Positions 41,907 through 50,039 of a DNA stretch of 64,000 nucleotides are shown one piece after another; positions within the stretch are counted from its first letter, which is position 1; every line of letters begins with the position of its first letter. The notes beneath the pieces were generated by a model, which saw only the letters and a list, made by a program, of their open reading frames with translations, was not told the DNA's origin and ran no database searches. The stretch is from an uncultured Dysosmobacter sp. (lineage in GTDB: Bacteria; Bacillota; Clostridia; Oscillospirales; Oscillospiraceae): NCBI GenBank assembly GCA_934590165.1, contig CAKTOO010000010.1:24746-88745 (forward strand), given 5' to 3'. Both the position numbers and the translations under genes were made by a program.

Positions 41907-43453
41907 GCCTTCTCCCCCTCCTTTTTGAAGCGGGTCATCAGCAGGCCCACTTCTTCCTTTGTGGTGGTCCGGGCGTCCACGACACCGCTGACCTGGCCGC
42001 CGCACAGCACCAGAATGCGGTCGCACAGCTCCAGCAGTACATCCAGGTCCTCACCCACATATACCACGGCCACGCCTTTCATCTTCTGCTCCGTCAGCAG
42101 GTTATAGATGGTGTACGAGGTGTTGATATCCAGGCCCCGGACGGCATAGGCCGTCATAAGAACAGAGGGCTCCTGGGAGATTTCACGGCCCACCAGCACC
42201 TTCTGCACATTGCCGCCGGACAGGCGCCGGACGGGGAAGGAGACGCTGGGTGTCACGACTTCCAACTGTTCCATGACGTTTTCGGCCAGCTGCTTGGGGG
42301 CTTTCCGGTCCGTGAAGGCGCCATGGCCCTTTCGGTAGCTGCGCAGCAGCATGTTGCCTGTCATGCCCAGAGAGCCCACCAAGCCCATGCCCAGGCGGTC
42401 CTCCGGAACAAAAGCCAGGGAAACGCCGGACTGCTTGATCTGCAAGGGCGTTTTGCCCACCAGCTCGGTGCCCGCCTGGTCCTTAGGGTGGCCGATGGGG
42501 CGGTAGCGGATGGAAGCGCCGGGGGAGATGGGCTGCAATCCGGCGATGGATTCCAGCAGCTCCTTCTGGCCGGAGCCTGCAATGCCTGCAATGCCCAAAA
42601 TCTCGCCGCCCATGGCGGTGAAGGACACCTTGTCCAGCCGCTTGACACCCATGGCGTCGTACACGGTCAGGTCCCGGACCTCCAGACGGGGAACAGGGTC
42701 CTTGGGCTCCGGACGGTTGATGTTCAATGTGACGGCGTGGCCTACCATCATGTCCGTCAGCTTCTGGGGAGAGGTGTCACTGGTGGCCACATCGCCGATG
42801 TACTGGCCCTTCCGCAGCACCGCCACCCGGTCGGACACATCCATGACCTCGTGGAGCTTGTGGGTGATGATGACCATGGCCTTGCCGTCGGCCTTCATAT
42901 TGCGCATGACGTCAAAGAGACGGTCTGTCTCCTGAGGGGTCAGCACGGCGGTGGGCTCATCCAGAATCAAAATATCCGCGCCCCGGTACAAAACCTTGAC
43001 GATCTCCACCGTCTGTTTTTCGGAGACAGACATGTCGTAGACCTTTTTGTTGGGGTCAATGACGAAGCCGTATTTCTGGCAGATGTCTGTGATACGGTCT
43101 GCGGCGGCCTTCAAATCCAGCCGGCCCTCATCCTCCAGGCCCAGCACGATGTTTTCCGCCGCGGTGAACACGTCCACCAGCTTGAAGTGCTGATGGATCA
43201 TGCCGATGCCGCAGGTAAAAGCGTCCTTGGGGGAGGCTATGGTCACCGGACTGCCGTTGACGAAGATCTCTCCTTCGTCAGGAAAATAAATGCCGGCCAG
43301 CATGTTCATGAGCGTGGTCTTGCCGCTGCCGTTTTCACCCAGCAGGGAGAGAATCTCCCCCCGCCGGATCTCCATGGAGATCCGGTCATTGGCTACCACC
43401 TTGCCGAAGCGCTTTGTGATATTTTTTAATTGGACCGCTGCAACAGTTTCCAA
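41903..43453 (-). CDS. Nucleoside-type ABC transporter ATP-binding protein (double ABC)
   Basis: 516 residues with two ABC domains, as in NupA/YufO and sugar CUT2 ATPases. Domain 1 (about 7-240) has Walker A GENGSGKTT (38-46), signature MSVSEKQ and Walker B ILILDEPTAVL (about 160). Domain 2 (about 260-505) has the usual degenerate P-loop GIAGSGQKE and RRLSGGNVQK. In the distal Walker B region (PSVLMTAYAVRGLD) the expected Asp-Glu-Pro is missing, as in some relatives. The start is a TTG at 43453 with an AAGGA site. Overlap of 4 nt with the next gene. Confidence 0.92.
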   Translation of the reverse strand: METVAAVQLKNITKRFGKVVANDRISMEIRRGEILSLLGENGSGKTTLMNMLAGIYFPDEGEIFVNGSPVTIASPKDAFTCGIGMIHQHFKLVDVFTAAENIVLGLEDEGRLDLKAAADRITDICQKYGFVIDPNKKVYDMSVSEKQTVEIVKVLYRGADILILDEPTAVLTPQETDRLFDVMRNMKADGKAMVIITHKLHEVMDVSDRVAVLRKGQYIGDVATSDTSPQKLTDMMVGHAVTLNINRPEPKDPVPRLEVRDLTVYDAMGVKRLDKVSFTAMGGEILGIAGIAGSGQKELLESIAGLQPISPGASIRYRPIGHPKDQAGTELVGKTPLQIKQSGVSLAFVPEDRLGMGLVGSLGMTGNMLLRSYRKGHGAFTDRKAPKQLAENVMEQLEVVTPSVSFPVRRLSGGNVQKVLVGREISQEPSVLMTAYAVRGLDINTSYTIYNLLTEQKMKGVAVVYVGEDLDVLLELCDRILVLCGGQVSGVVDARTTTKEEVGLLMTRFKKEGEKA

Positions 43454-43538
43454 AAAAGACCATCCTTCCCGCCGTCATGGCATAAAGTGGGACGGCACCG
43501 GACATATCCGGTACCTAAAGGGGGGATTATCTGTCAAC

Positions 43539-43567
43539 AGTATATCATAAGTGGACTGAAATGTAAA
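43539..43567 (-). promoter_or_regulatory. Internal promoter of the ABC ATPase-permease genes
   Basis: On the minus strand TTTACA (43562-43567), 17-nt spacer, TATACT (43539-43544), between the lipoprotein terminator and the ATPase. The leader of about 80 nt has alternative hairpins (GGTACCGG/CCGGTGCC and GCCGTC/GACGGC). Confidence 0.6.
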
Positions 43568-43588
43568 TTATATTTGGGCAGGAAACGA

Positions 43589-43622
43589 AAGGACGGGACT
43601 GCCATCAGGCAGTCCCGTCCTT
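43589..43622 (-). terminator. Terminator after the BMP lipoprotein gene
   Basis: A perfect 15-bp stem (AAGGACGGGACTGCC and complement) with a 4-nt loop. It ends most lipoprotein transcripts before the ATPase. Confidence 0.85.
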
Positions 43623-43635
43623 GGAACCGAAAAGC

Positions 43636-44904
43636 TTAGTTGTTGTTCAGCTCGGTGATGCCGTTGATGCGCAGAGCGAAGTAAGGAGCGGAGCGGAGCA
43701 CGGACTCCACGAAAGCGCCGTCCTCAATGGCCTCGCCGGCGTCGTTGACCCAGTCGCCGTTGGTGTCCAGACCGAAGGCGGAGGTGACATGCCCGTCGGC
43801 ATCCACCTGGTAAGATCCGTCGGTGGAGGGCTGGCAGGTAAACTTGGAGGTGTCGAACACCTTCAGGCTGCCGTCCTTGATGCCGGCCCAAGCGGCGTCC
43901 ACGGCCTCCTGAGTGCCCTCGGCGCAGCTGCTGCCCAAAGCGGAGATCATGACGGCACCATCAGCATAGCCGCAGGCGAAATCGGTGGGGATCTCCTCGC
44001 CGGCGATGAACATCTCCAGCATGTGCTTATACAGCACGGACCAGTTATTCTGGGCGGAGGTCAGAGCGGCATCGTGAGCCACGGACAGCATGTCAATGTT
44101 GTAGCCCACGGAGTAGGCGACAGTGCCCTTCTCCAGAGCCTCCTGAACAGCGGAGGGAGCGCCGGTGGAGTCAGCGTGCTGGCCGATGATGACGCAGCCG
44201 CGGGCCATCAGAGCGTTGGCGGTCTCAGCCTCCTTGGAGGGGTCATACCAGGAGTTGGTGTACTGCACGTCCATGTGGGCCTCGGGAACGATGGACTGGA
44301 TGCCCAGCAGGAAAGCGGTGTAGCCGCAGACCACTTCGGCATAGGGATAGGCGCCCACATAGCCCACATAGGGATCGGAGATGGTGCCGGCGTCCATCAG
44401 CTCCTTGAGCTTCATACCGGCCACCACGCCGGAGACGTAGCGGGACTCATAGGTATAGGGGAACATGTTCTTGTAGTTGCTCAGGCCGGAAGTGGCGGCC
44501 AGGTCGCCGGTGCAGGCAACGAAAGTGACGTCGGGATACTCCTCGGCGGCAGCCTGCATGTGCATCTGGTGGCCGTAAGAGTCGGAGAAGATGATGTTGC
44601 AGCCCTGCTCCGCCAGGTCAACGGCGGTATCCTGGCAGGTCTCGTCCTCAGGGATGTTGTACTTGAAAACAACCTGGGTGTCCACATCGATGCCCAGCTC
44701 TTCGCAGGCGGCGGTCAGGCCCTCAATGTGGGCGGCGTCATAGCCGGAGTTGATGTCGTGCACGCAGATCAGGCCGATCTTCACGTCGGAAACGGTGCTC
44801 TCTTCAGCGGGGGTCTCGGCGGGAGCCTCTTCTTTTTTCTCGCCGCAGGCAGCCAAGGACAGCGCCATGGTCAGGGCGAGAAGCATTGCAAGGAACTTCT
44901 TCAT
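43636..44904 (-). CDS. BMP-family (PnrA-like) nucleoside-binding lipoprotein
   Basis: 422 residues. Signal peptide of type II: MKKFLAMLLALTMALSLAAC with the lipobox Cys at 20, then an acidic Ala-rich linker (EEAPAETPAEE). The mature part (about 43-422) is the Bmp/PnrA substrate-binding fold with KIGLICVHDINSG and GYGHQMHMQ-like elements (SDSYGHQMHMQAAAE). Such proteins bind purine nucleosides. Cell-surface-anchored. The ATG at 44904 has AAGGAGG upstream. First gene of the importer locus, separated from the rest by a terminator. Confidence 0.92.
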   Translation of the reverse strand: MKKFLAMLLALTMALSLAACGEKKEEAPAETPAEESTVSDVKIGLICVHDINSGYDAAHIEGLTAACEELGIDVDTQVVFKYNIPEDETCQDTAVDLAEQGCNIIFSDSYGHQMHMQAAAEEYPDVTFVACTGDLAATSGLSNYKNMFPYTYESRYVSGVVAGMKLKELMDAGTISDPYVGYVGAYPYAEVVCGYTAFLLGIQSIVPEAHMDVQYTNSWYDPSKEAETANALMARGCVIIGQHADSTGAPSAVQEALEKGTVAYSVGYNIDMLSVAHDAALTSAQNNWSVLYKHMLEMFIAGEEIPTDFACGYADGAVMISALGSSCAEGTQEAVDAAWAGIKDGSLKVFDTSKFTCQPSTDGSYQVDADGHVTSAFGLDTNGDWVNDAGEAIEDGAFVESVLRSAPYFALRINGITELNNN

Positions 44905-44971
44905 GTGCAAATCCTCCTTCATAAAATCAAATCCGATGTTTTTTGCAGGTGGAATGACCCTATCTATTGTC

Positions 44972-45000
44972 ATCATACAGGGTTGCAGGGAAAAATTCAA
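44972..45000 (-). promoter_or_regulatory. Promoter of the BMP lipoprotein gene
   Basis: On the minus strand TTGAAT (44995-45000), 17-nt spacer, TATGAT (44972-44977). Confidence 0.7.
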
Positions 45001-45096
45001 CCTGATTTTTACTTTTCCACCAGGCGGAAGGTATAAAATTTAACAGGTGCGGCAGAAAATTTTTATCCAAAAATACAAAGAACAGAAAATGATGCC

Positions 45097-45127
45097 AAAA
45101 AGGAGCGCGGCACAGCCGCGCTCCTTT
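45097..45127 (-). terminator. Terminator of the carbamate kinase operon
   Basis: AAAGGAGCGCGGC, 3-nt loop, GCCGCGCTCCTTT; the minus strand continues TTTTTGG. 24 nt after the arcC stop. Confidence 0.88.
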
Positions 45128-45150
45128 GGGAAAAACTTCTAAACAAGTGC

Positions 45151-46092
45151 TTACAGGGAAATAGAGGTACCGGTGCGTCCGGCAATGCCGTCCCGGGCTT
45201 TTTCCAGCAGGGTGATGAGGGCGGAGCGGCCGGGCTTGCTCTCGGCGAATTGGACGGCGGCCTGGACCTTGGGCAGCATGGAGCCGGGGGCGAACTGGCC
45301 CTGGTCCATGTACGTCCGTGCCTGGGCGGGAGTGAGGATGTCCAGCCACTGCTGGTCGGGCTTGCCGAAGTTGACGGCCACCTTCTCCACGGCGGTCAGG
45401 ATCACCAGATAGTCCGCGTCCAGCTGCTGGGCCAGGACGCAGGAGGCAAAGTCCTTGTCGATAACGGCGGCCGCGCCCTTGAGGTGATGTCCCTGAGAGC
45501 GGAACACGGGAATACCGCCGCCGCCGCAGGCCACTACGACCAATCCCGCCTCCACCATGTCCCGGATGGAGTCGATCTCCACGATGGACACGGGCTTGGG
45601 AGAGGCCACCACCCGGCGGTAGCCCCGGCCGGCGTCTTCCACCACGTCGTAGCCCCGCTCCGCCACCATTTTCTCCGCCTCCTCGCGGCTCATGAAGGAG
45701 CCTATGGGTTTGGTGGGATGTTGGAAGGCGGGGTCATTGGGGTCCACCTCCACCTGGGTCAGAACGGTGGAGACGCCCTTGACGATGCCCCGGTCCAAAA
45801 GCTCTTCCCGCAGGGCATTCTGCAGGTCATAGCCGATGTAGCCCTGGCTCATGGCCACGCAGACGGACAGGGGGCAGGGAATGTATTTTTTGGGGTCGGA
45901 GCGGGTCAGTTCGGTCATGGCCGCCTGGATCATACCCACCTGGGGGCCGTTGCCGTGGGCCACCACCACCTCGTGACCTTCTTCAATCAGGTCCGCGATG
46001 GCACGGGCAGTCTGCTTCACGGCCACCATCTGCTCGGGAAGATTCTTGCCCAAGGCATTGCCGCCCAGGGCGATAACGATGCGCTTACCCAT
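45151..46092 (-). CDS. arcC: Carbamate kinase
   Basis: 313 residues (family about 310). It transfers phosphate from carbamoyl phosphate to ADP giving ATP, NH3 and CO2. Signatures: IALGGNALGK (about 6-15), AHGNGPQVG (about 45-53), KGVSTVLTQVEVDPNDPAF (partially KP-specific), ACGGGGIPV (about 190) and DKDFASCVLA (about 217). Its neighbour YgeW, a carbamoyltransferase, would produce carbamoyl phosphate. Ribosome site GAGGTATTTTC. Its start region is duplicated upstream (see the repeat entries). Confidence 0.95.
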   Translation of the reverse strand: MGKRIVIALGGNALGKNLPEQMVAVKQTARAIADLIEEGHEVVVAHGNGPQVGMIQAAMTELTRSDPKKYIPCPLSVCVAMSQGYIGYDLQNALREELLDRGIVKGVSTVLTQVEVDPNDPAFQHPTKPIGSFMSREEAEKMVAERGYDVVEDAGRGYRRVVASPKPVSIVEIDSIRDMVEAGLVVVACGGGGIPVFRSQGHHLKGAAAVIDKDFASCVLAQQLDADYLVILTAVEKVAVNFGKPDQQWLDILTPAQARTYMDQGQFAPGSMLPKVQAAVQFAESKPGRSALITLLEKARDGIAGRTGTSISL

Positions 46093-46122
46093 GATGAAAA
46101 TACCTCACAGAAAAGATAAAAG
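46057..46122. repeat. Direct repeat copy 1 (start of carbamate kinase gene)
   Basis: 66 bp covering the first 12 codons and the leader of arcC. It matches 46274-46339 with two mismatches. It is the functional copy. Confidence 0.92.
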
Positions 46123-46273
46123 TCCGAAAAGGAGTGCGGCAATGCCGCCGCGCCGAATGGCGCGTGCAAGCGTTTTGCTGAAAGGCAAAACCTTGGCGAA
46201 GGCGGAATTCACTTCCGCCAAGCGGGAGAAATCACGAGGGGACCCCATAGGACGCGCAGCGTGCCATGGGGAG
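46123..46273. mobile_element. Hairpin-rich REP/MITE-like element between arcC direct repeats
   Basis: About 150 bp bracketed by the 66-bp direct repeats. It contains nested inverted repeats: GTTTTGC/GGCAAAAC (about 46171-46190), GGCGGAA/TTCCGCC (46201-46219), and CTTGGCG/CGCCAAG, which can pair alternatively. A similar GCCGCC-CGCCG-GGCGC hairpin lies before rplK (55640-55675). No transposase is encoded. The layout fits insertion of a small repetitive element with duplication of the target, but duplication first is equally possible. Confidence 0.5.
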
Positions 46274-46309
46274 ATTGCCGCCCAGGGCGATCACGATGCG
46301 CTTACCCAT
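46241..46309 (-). pseudogene. Truncated copy of the carbamate kinase start
   Basis: An ATG at 46309 with the same leader as arcC encodes MGKRIVIALGGN, identical to the first 12 residues of arcC. It then diverges into element sequence and stops after 23 codons (TGA at 46241). It keeps the ribosome site, so a 23-residue peptide may be translated. Confidence 0.75.
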
Positions 46310-46339
46310 GATGAAAATACCTCACAGAAAAGACAAAAG
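46274..46339. repeat. Direct repeat copy 2 (duplicated arcC start)
   Basis: Matches 46057-46122 over 66 bp with two mismatches (217 bp apart). It contains a duplicated leader, ribosome site and 12 codons. Confidence 0.92.
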
Positions 46340-46359
46340 CACAAAAGAGCCCGAGAATA

Positions 46360-46395
46360 GTTTTGGCGGGAATACACGAGGATTCCCGCCAAAAC
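46360..46395 (-). terminator. Strong hairpin after ygeW
   Basis: GTTTTGGCGGGAAT and ATTCCCGCCAAAAC (14-bp perfect stem, 8-nt loop), 19 nt after the ygeW stop. No clean T run follows on the minus strand, so it may act as an mRNA-stabilising or partial terminator between ygeW and arcC. Confidence 0.65.
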
Positions 46396-46413
46396 ATGAA
46401 TTTTGAAAACAGA

Positions 46414-47604
46414 TCAGAAGCGCTTGCGGCTGCAGCCGTTCTCCATAGCCATCAGGGCGGCCACGGGGTCCTTCACCTTGCTCATCATGATCATGGCGGC
46501 GATGATGTAGGGCTTGTAGCTGGCCTGCTTGTACAGAGGCACCAGATAGCGGTCAAACACGGAGTTGTCCACTTCGCCCTCGGGACAGCTGAGACCGGTG
46601 ATGTCGGCGGGCAGGCAGTGCAGGTACAGGGCCTTGCCGTCCTTTGTCCGCTTCATCATTTCCTCGGAGCAGGTCCAGTTCTTATACTGGGCGTTCTGGG
46701 CCAGCAGCTGCTTTTCCAGCGCGTCAATGCCAGCCTGGTCGCCGGCCTGGTACAGCTTGGTGCGCTGCTCCATGGCTGCGAAGGGAGCCCAGCTCTTGGG
46801 ATACACGATGTCGGCGTCCTGGAAGGCCTCCTCCATGGTAGCGACCTTTTTGTAAGAGCCGCCGGAAGCCGCGGCGTTCTTCCGGGCAACTTCCTCCACC
46901 TCGGGCATCACATCATAGCCCTCGGGATGGGCCAGGACCACATCCATGCCGAAGCGGGTCATGAGGCCGATAACGCCCTGGGGCACGGACAGGGGCTTGC
47001 CATAGGAGGGAGAGTAGGCCCAGGTCATGGCGATCTTTTTACCCTTCAGGTTTTCCACACCGCCGAACTGGTGGATGATGTGCAGCATGTCGGCCATGCA
47101 CTGAGTGGGGTGGTCCACATCGCACTGGAGGTTTACCAAAGTGGGCTGCTGCTCCAGGATACCGTCCCGGTAGCCCTCCTGCACGGCGTCCATGAAGGTC
47201 TTCTGGTACTTGTGGCCCTCGCCGATGAACATATCGTCCCGGATGCCAATGACATCGGCCATGAAGGACACCATGTTGGCAGTCTCCCGGACGGTCTCGC
47301 CATGGGCGATTTGGGACTTCTTCTCGTCCAAATCCTGGACCTGGAGGCCCAGCAGGTTGCAGGCGGAGGCGAAGGAGAAGCGGGTGCGGGTGGAGTTGTC
47401 ACGGAAGATGGAGATGCCCAGGCCGGAGTCGAAGATCCGGGTGGACTTGTTCCGCTCCCGCAGGTCCCGCAGGGCGTCGGCCACGGTGAAAATGGCGTCC
47501 AGTTCCTCGTCGGTCTTGTCCCAGGTCCAGTAGAAGTCGGACTTGTACATGTTGTTGGTGTGCAGCTTTTCCAGGTGCTTGGCAAGCTCAATAGTCTTAG
47601 ACAT
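46414..47604 (-). CDS. ygeW: Knotted carbamoyltransferase YgeW
   Basis: 396 residues, a trefoil-knotted member of the aspartate/ornithine carbamoyltransferase family. The carbamoyl-phosphate loop is FRDNSTRTRFSFAS (about 67-80), and the second signature is HCLPADITG (about 323-331). The substrate is not settled in the literature; it has been tied to purine breakdown. With carbamate kinase downstream it could run phosphorolysis of a carbamoyl compound to carbamoyl phosphate. It starts 32 nt after ygeY, ribosome site AAAGGAG, so ygeY-ygeW(-arcC) form one unit. Confidence 0.93.
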   Translation of the reverse strand: MSKTIELAKHLEKLHTNNMYKSDFYWTWDKTDEELDAIFTVADALRDLRERNKSTRIFDSGLGISIFRDNSTRTRFSFASACNLLGLQVQDLDEKKSQIAHGETVRETANMVSFMADVIGIRDDMFIGEGHKYQKTFMDAVQEGYRDGILEQQPTLVNLQCDVDHPTQCMADMLHIIHQFGGVENLKGKKIAMTWAYSPSYGKPLSVPQGVIGLMTRFGMDVVLAHPEGYDVMPEVEEVARKNAAASGGSYKKVATMEEAFQDADIVYPKSWAPFAAMEQRTKLYQAGDQAGIDALEKQLLAQNAQYKNWTCSEEMMKRTKDGKALYLHCLPADITGLSCPEGEVDNSVFDRYLVPLYKQASYKPYIIAAMIMMSKVKDPVAALMAMENGCSRKRF

Positions 47605-47636
47605 GATCGTTTTCTCCTTTATTACAAATCCGAAAA

Positions 47637-49049
47637 TTACTGGATGTCGTTGTCGGTGAGGCTCTGCCGGAACTCGGTGACATCGGCGGTCTTGTTCTCC
47701 TCTTTATACAGGCCGGGCACGGCGGCGTACAGGGCGGCGCAGGTGACCAGGTCCTGCTTCCAGGTGATCTCGTTGGGAGCGTGGGCCTGAGACTCAGCGC
47801 CGGGGCCGAAGCCCACACAGGGGATGCCGTAGCGGCCCTGAATGGACACGCAGTTGGTGGAGAAGGTCCACTTGTCCGTCAGGGGACGGCCCTGGCGCAG
47901 GTGCATGGCGTCCAGCTTGGGGTCGGCGTCGGCATGGCCGATGCGCTTGTTGCCCCACAGGGCATGGTGGGCGTCCACCAGCGCCTGGACATGGGCGGCG
48001 GTCTCCTTGTTGATCCAGGTGGGGAAGAAGCACTCGGTCTCATAGACCTTGCCGGTCCAGGAGGGACGGTCGTACATATACATGCTGACCTTCACGTCAT
48101 CGCCGTACTTTTTGACGCTGGGCAGGTTGCGGATCTCGTCCAGGCAGGAGTCCCAGGTCTCACCGGCGGTCATGCGGCGGTCGATGGAGATAGAGCAGCC
48201 ATCGGCCACGGCGCAGCGGGAGGGGGAAGTGTAGAAGATCTGGGAGACGGTGCAGGTGCCCCGGCTGAGGAACTGGGCGTCCTCGTAGTGGTCGGGATTG
48301 AATTCCGGATTCAGCATCTTCACCAGACCCTTGACGGTGTTGGAGGGGCCGTCGCCGTTTTCATTCAAGGCACGGACATCCTGAAGAATATCGGCCATCT
48401 TGTAGATGGCGTTGTCGCCCCGGTGGGGAGCGGAACCATGGCAGGAGATGCCCTTCACGTCCACCCGGATCTCCATGCGGCCCCGGTGGCCGCGGTAGAT
48501 GCCGCCGTCGGTGGGCTCGGTGGAAATGACGAATTCGATTTTCTTCTGGGCCTCTTCCTTGCTGGAGAAATACTTGTTGACGATGTACTGCCAGCACATA
48601 CCGTCGCAGTCCTCCTCCTGAACGGAGCCCACGACCATGATCTTGTAGCCGGCGGGGATGAGGCCCAGGTCCTTCATGATCTTGGCGCCGTACACGGCGG
48701 AGGCCATGCCGCCCTCCTGGTCAGAGCCGCCGCGGCCGAAGATGATGTCCTTGGTCTCATAGCCCTGGTAGGGGTCGGCCTCCCAGTTATCAATGTTGCC
48801 GATGCCAACGGTGTCGATGTGGGAGTCGATGGCGATGATCTTCTCGCCCTCACCCATCCAGCCGATGACGTTGCCCAAGCCATCGATTTCCACCTTGTCA
48901 AAGCCCAGCTTTTCCATCTCGGCCTTGATGCACATGACGACTTCTTTTTCCTCGCAGCTCTCACTGGGGTGAGAGATCATCTCCCGCAGGAAGCGGGACA
49001 TGTCCGCTTTATAGCCTTCCGCGGCCGCTTTGATCGCTTCAAAATCCAT
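47637..49049 (-). CDS. ygeY: YgeY-family selenium metabolism-linked hydrolase (M20)
   Basis: 470 residues, M20 metal hydrolase of the YgeY branch. Zinc/catalytic motifs are SHIDTVG (about 76-82), GRGGSDQEGG (about 105-114) and VQEEDCDG (about 142), with the dimerisation domain at about 200-320. I choose the ATG at 49049 with GGAGG 8 nt upstream. Earlier in-frame ATGs fall into the leader. First gene of the ygeY-ygeW-arcC group. It is a distant paralogue of the two M20 enzymes at 11.8-14.1 kb but clearly a different subfamily. Confidence 0.92.
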   Translation of the reverse strand: MDFEAIKAAAEGYKADMSRFLREMISHPSESCEEKEVVMCIKAEMEKLGFDKVEIDGLGNVIGWMGEGEKIIAIDSHIDTVGIGNIDNWEADPYQGYETKDIIFGRGGSDQEGGMASAVYGAKIMKDLGLIPAGYKIMVVGSVQEEDCDGMCWQYIVNKYFSSKEEAQKKIEFVISTEPTDGGIYRGHRGRMEIRVDVKGISCHGSAPHRGDNAIYKMADILQDVRALNENGDGPSNTVKGLVKMLNPEFNPDHYEDAQFLSRGTCTVSQIFYTSPSRCAVADGCSISIDRRMTAGETWDSCLDEIRNLPSVKKYGDDVKVSMYMYDRPSWTGKVYETECFFPTWINKETAAHVQALVDAHHALWGNKRIGHADADPKLDAMHLRQGRPLTDKWTFSTNCVSIQGRYGIPCVGFGPGAESQAHAPNEITWKQDLVTCAALYAAVPGLYKEENKTADVTEFRQSLTDNDIQ

Positions 49050-49118
49050 AACACAGACCTCCATATATATCATTGTACGCTGCATGATTTTCAGGACCAG
49101 ATGTTGTTCTCTGCCTCT

Positions 49119-49146
49119 ATCATAGCATAAGAATCCCACTTGTCAA
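49119..49146 (-). promoter_or_regulatory. Promoter of ygeY-ygeW-arcC
   Basis: On the minus strand TTGACA (49141-49146), 16-nt spacer, TATGAT (49119-49124), divergent from the regulator promoter. Confidence 0.8.
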
Positions 49147-49163
49147 ACAAAAAATTAGAAAAC

Positions 49164-49178
49164 CAAAAAATTTTTTTG
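49164..49178. promoter_or_regulatory. A/T palindrome between divergent promoters, possible operator
   Basis: CAAAAAA-T-TTTTTTG, a perfect 7-bp inverted repeat lying upstream of both promoters, where it could control ygeY and the regulator together. It resembles the palindrome in the ygeX leader. Confidence 0.3.
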
Positions 49179-49187
49179 AATTCATGG

Positions 49188-49215
49188 TTGATTTTTGCAA
49201 ATTATGTGGTATGAT
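49188..49215 (+). promoter_or_regulatory. Promoter of the PAS-HTH regulator
   Basis: TTGATT at 49188-49193, 16-nt spacer, TATGAT at 49210-49215. Confidence 0.7.
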
Positions 49216-49295
49216 GAAACTGGTAAGTTAGTTGTTTTCGACGGAAAAAGGAGGAATGTCCCACGGAAAACAGTAAACTGGAATTACTGAAGCAG

Positions 49296-49895
49296 GTGGC
49301 ACACGGCATTGCCGCCCAGTTCGGCAGCAGCTGTGAGGTAGTGGTTCACGACCTGAGCCGCCATCCGGACCACACCATCGTCGCAATTGAGAATGGCCAC
49401 GTATCCGGCCGAAAAGTAGGCGACGGCGCTTCCCATGTGGTCATCGAGCAGATGGAGACCAACGACCCCCAGCCGCAGGACCATCTGTGCTACCTGACCA
49501 AGACCCCCGACGGCAAGATTTTGAAGTCCTCCACCGTGTATATCCGCAACAGCAAGGGCAAGGTGTCCGGGATCCTGGCCATCAACTATGATATCTCTCG
49601 CCTTCTGATGGTGGAGAGCGCCGTGCAGGAACTGATCTCCACCCAGGAGCCTGCCCAGACGGAGCCGGAGAAGATCGTCAATGTCAACGACCTTCTGGAG
49701 GAGTTGATCCAAAAGTCCGTGGCGCTGGTGGGCAAGCCCGTGGCGCTGATGAACAAGGATGACAAGGTGAAGGCCATCCAGTTCCTCAACCAGAACGGAG
49801 CGTTTCTCGTCACCAAGTCCGGCGACAAGATCGCAAAATATTTCGGCATCTCCAAATACACGCTCTATTCCTATATTGACGCCAAGCAGTCCTGA
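49296..49895 (+). CDS. PAS/HTH transcriptional regulator (YheO/DauR-like)
   Basis: 199 residues from the first conventional start (GTG at 49296). The N-terminal PAS-like YheO domain (about 1-110, with AAQFGSSCEVVVHDLS) probably binds a small ligand, and the C-terminal HTH (about 150-199) ends in a DNA-binding motif (KIAKYFGISKYTLYSYID). Family members start about 11 residues earlier (ENSKLELLKQV). That frame exists here, but its start position, 8 nt after GGAGG, is ACG (49263) instead of ATG. An ATG at 49256 is out of frame and stops after six codons. Divergent from ygeY, so it is the likely regulator of the purine genes. Confidence 0.85.
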   Translation: MAHGIAAQFGSSCEVVVHDLSRHPDHTIVAIENGHVSGRKVGDGASHVVIEQMETNDPQPQDHLCYLTKTPDGKILKSSTVYIRNSKGKVSGILAINYDISRLLMVESAVQELISTQEPAQTEPEKIVNVNDLLEELIQKSVALVGKPVALMNKDDKVKAIQFLNQNGAFLVTKSGDKIAKYFGISKYTLYSYIDAKQS

Positions 49896-49956
49896 ATCCG
49901 CCTGAAGCAGCTGGCTTTGCGCCGGCTGTTTTCATTTCCGGCGGGGGAGCGGCTTA

Positions 49957-49984
49957 TTGACTTTCCGGTACCAGCTTGTATAAT
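49957..49984 (+). promoter_or_regulatory. Promoter of the phosphoribosyltransferase gene
   Basis: TTGACT at 49957-49962, 16-nt spacer, TATAAT at 49979-49984. Confidence 0.78.
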
Positions 49985-50039
49985 GTTGTTGTGATTCTTA
50001 GGAAAGACCCCTGTGCATTTTGATATGGGAGGCAGAACT

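Noticed and set aside
43454..43540. Classical purine riboswitch before the nucleoside ABC genes
   Set aside because: The conserved three-way-junction core and kissing loops are not recognisable in the leader.
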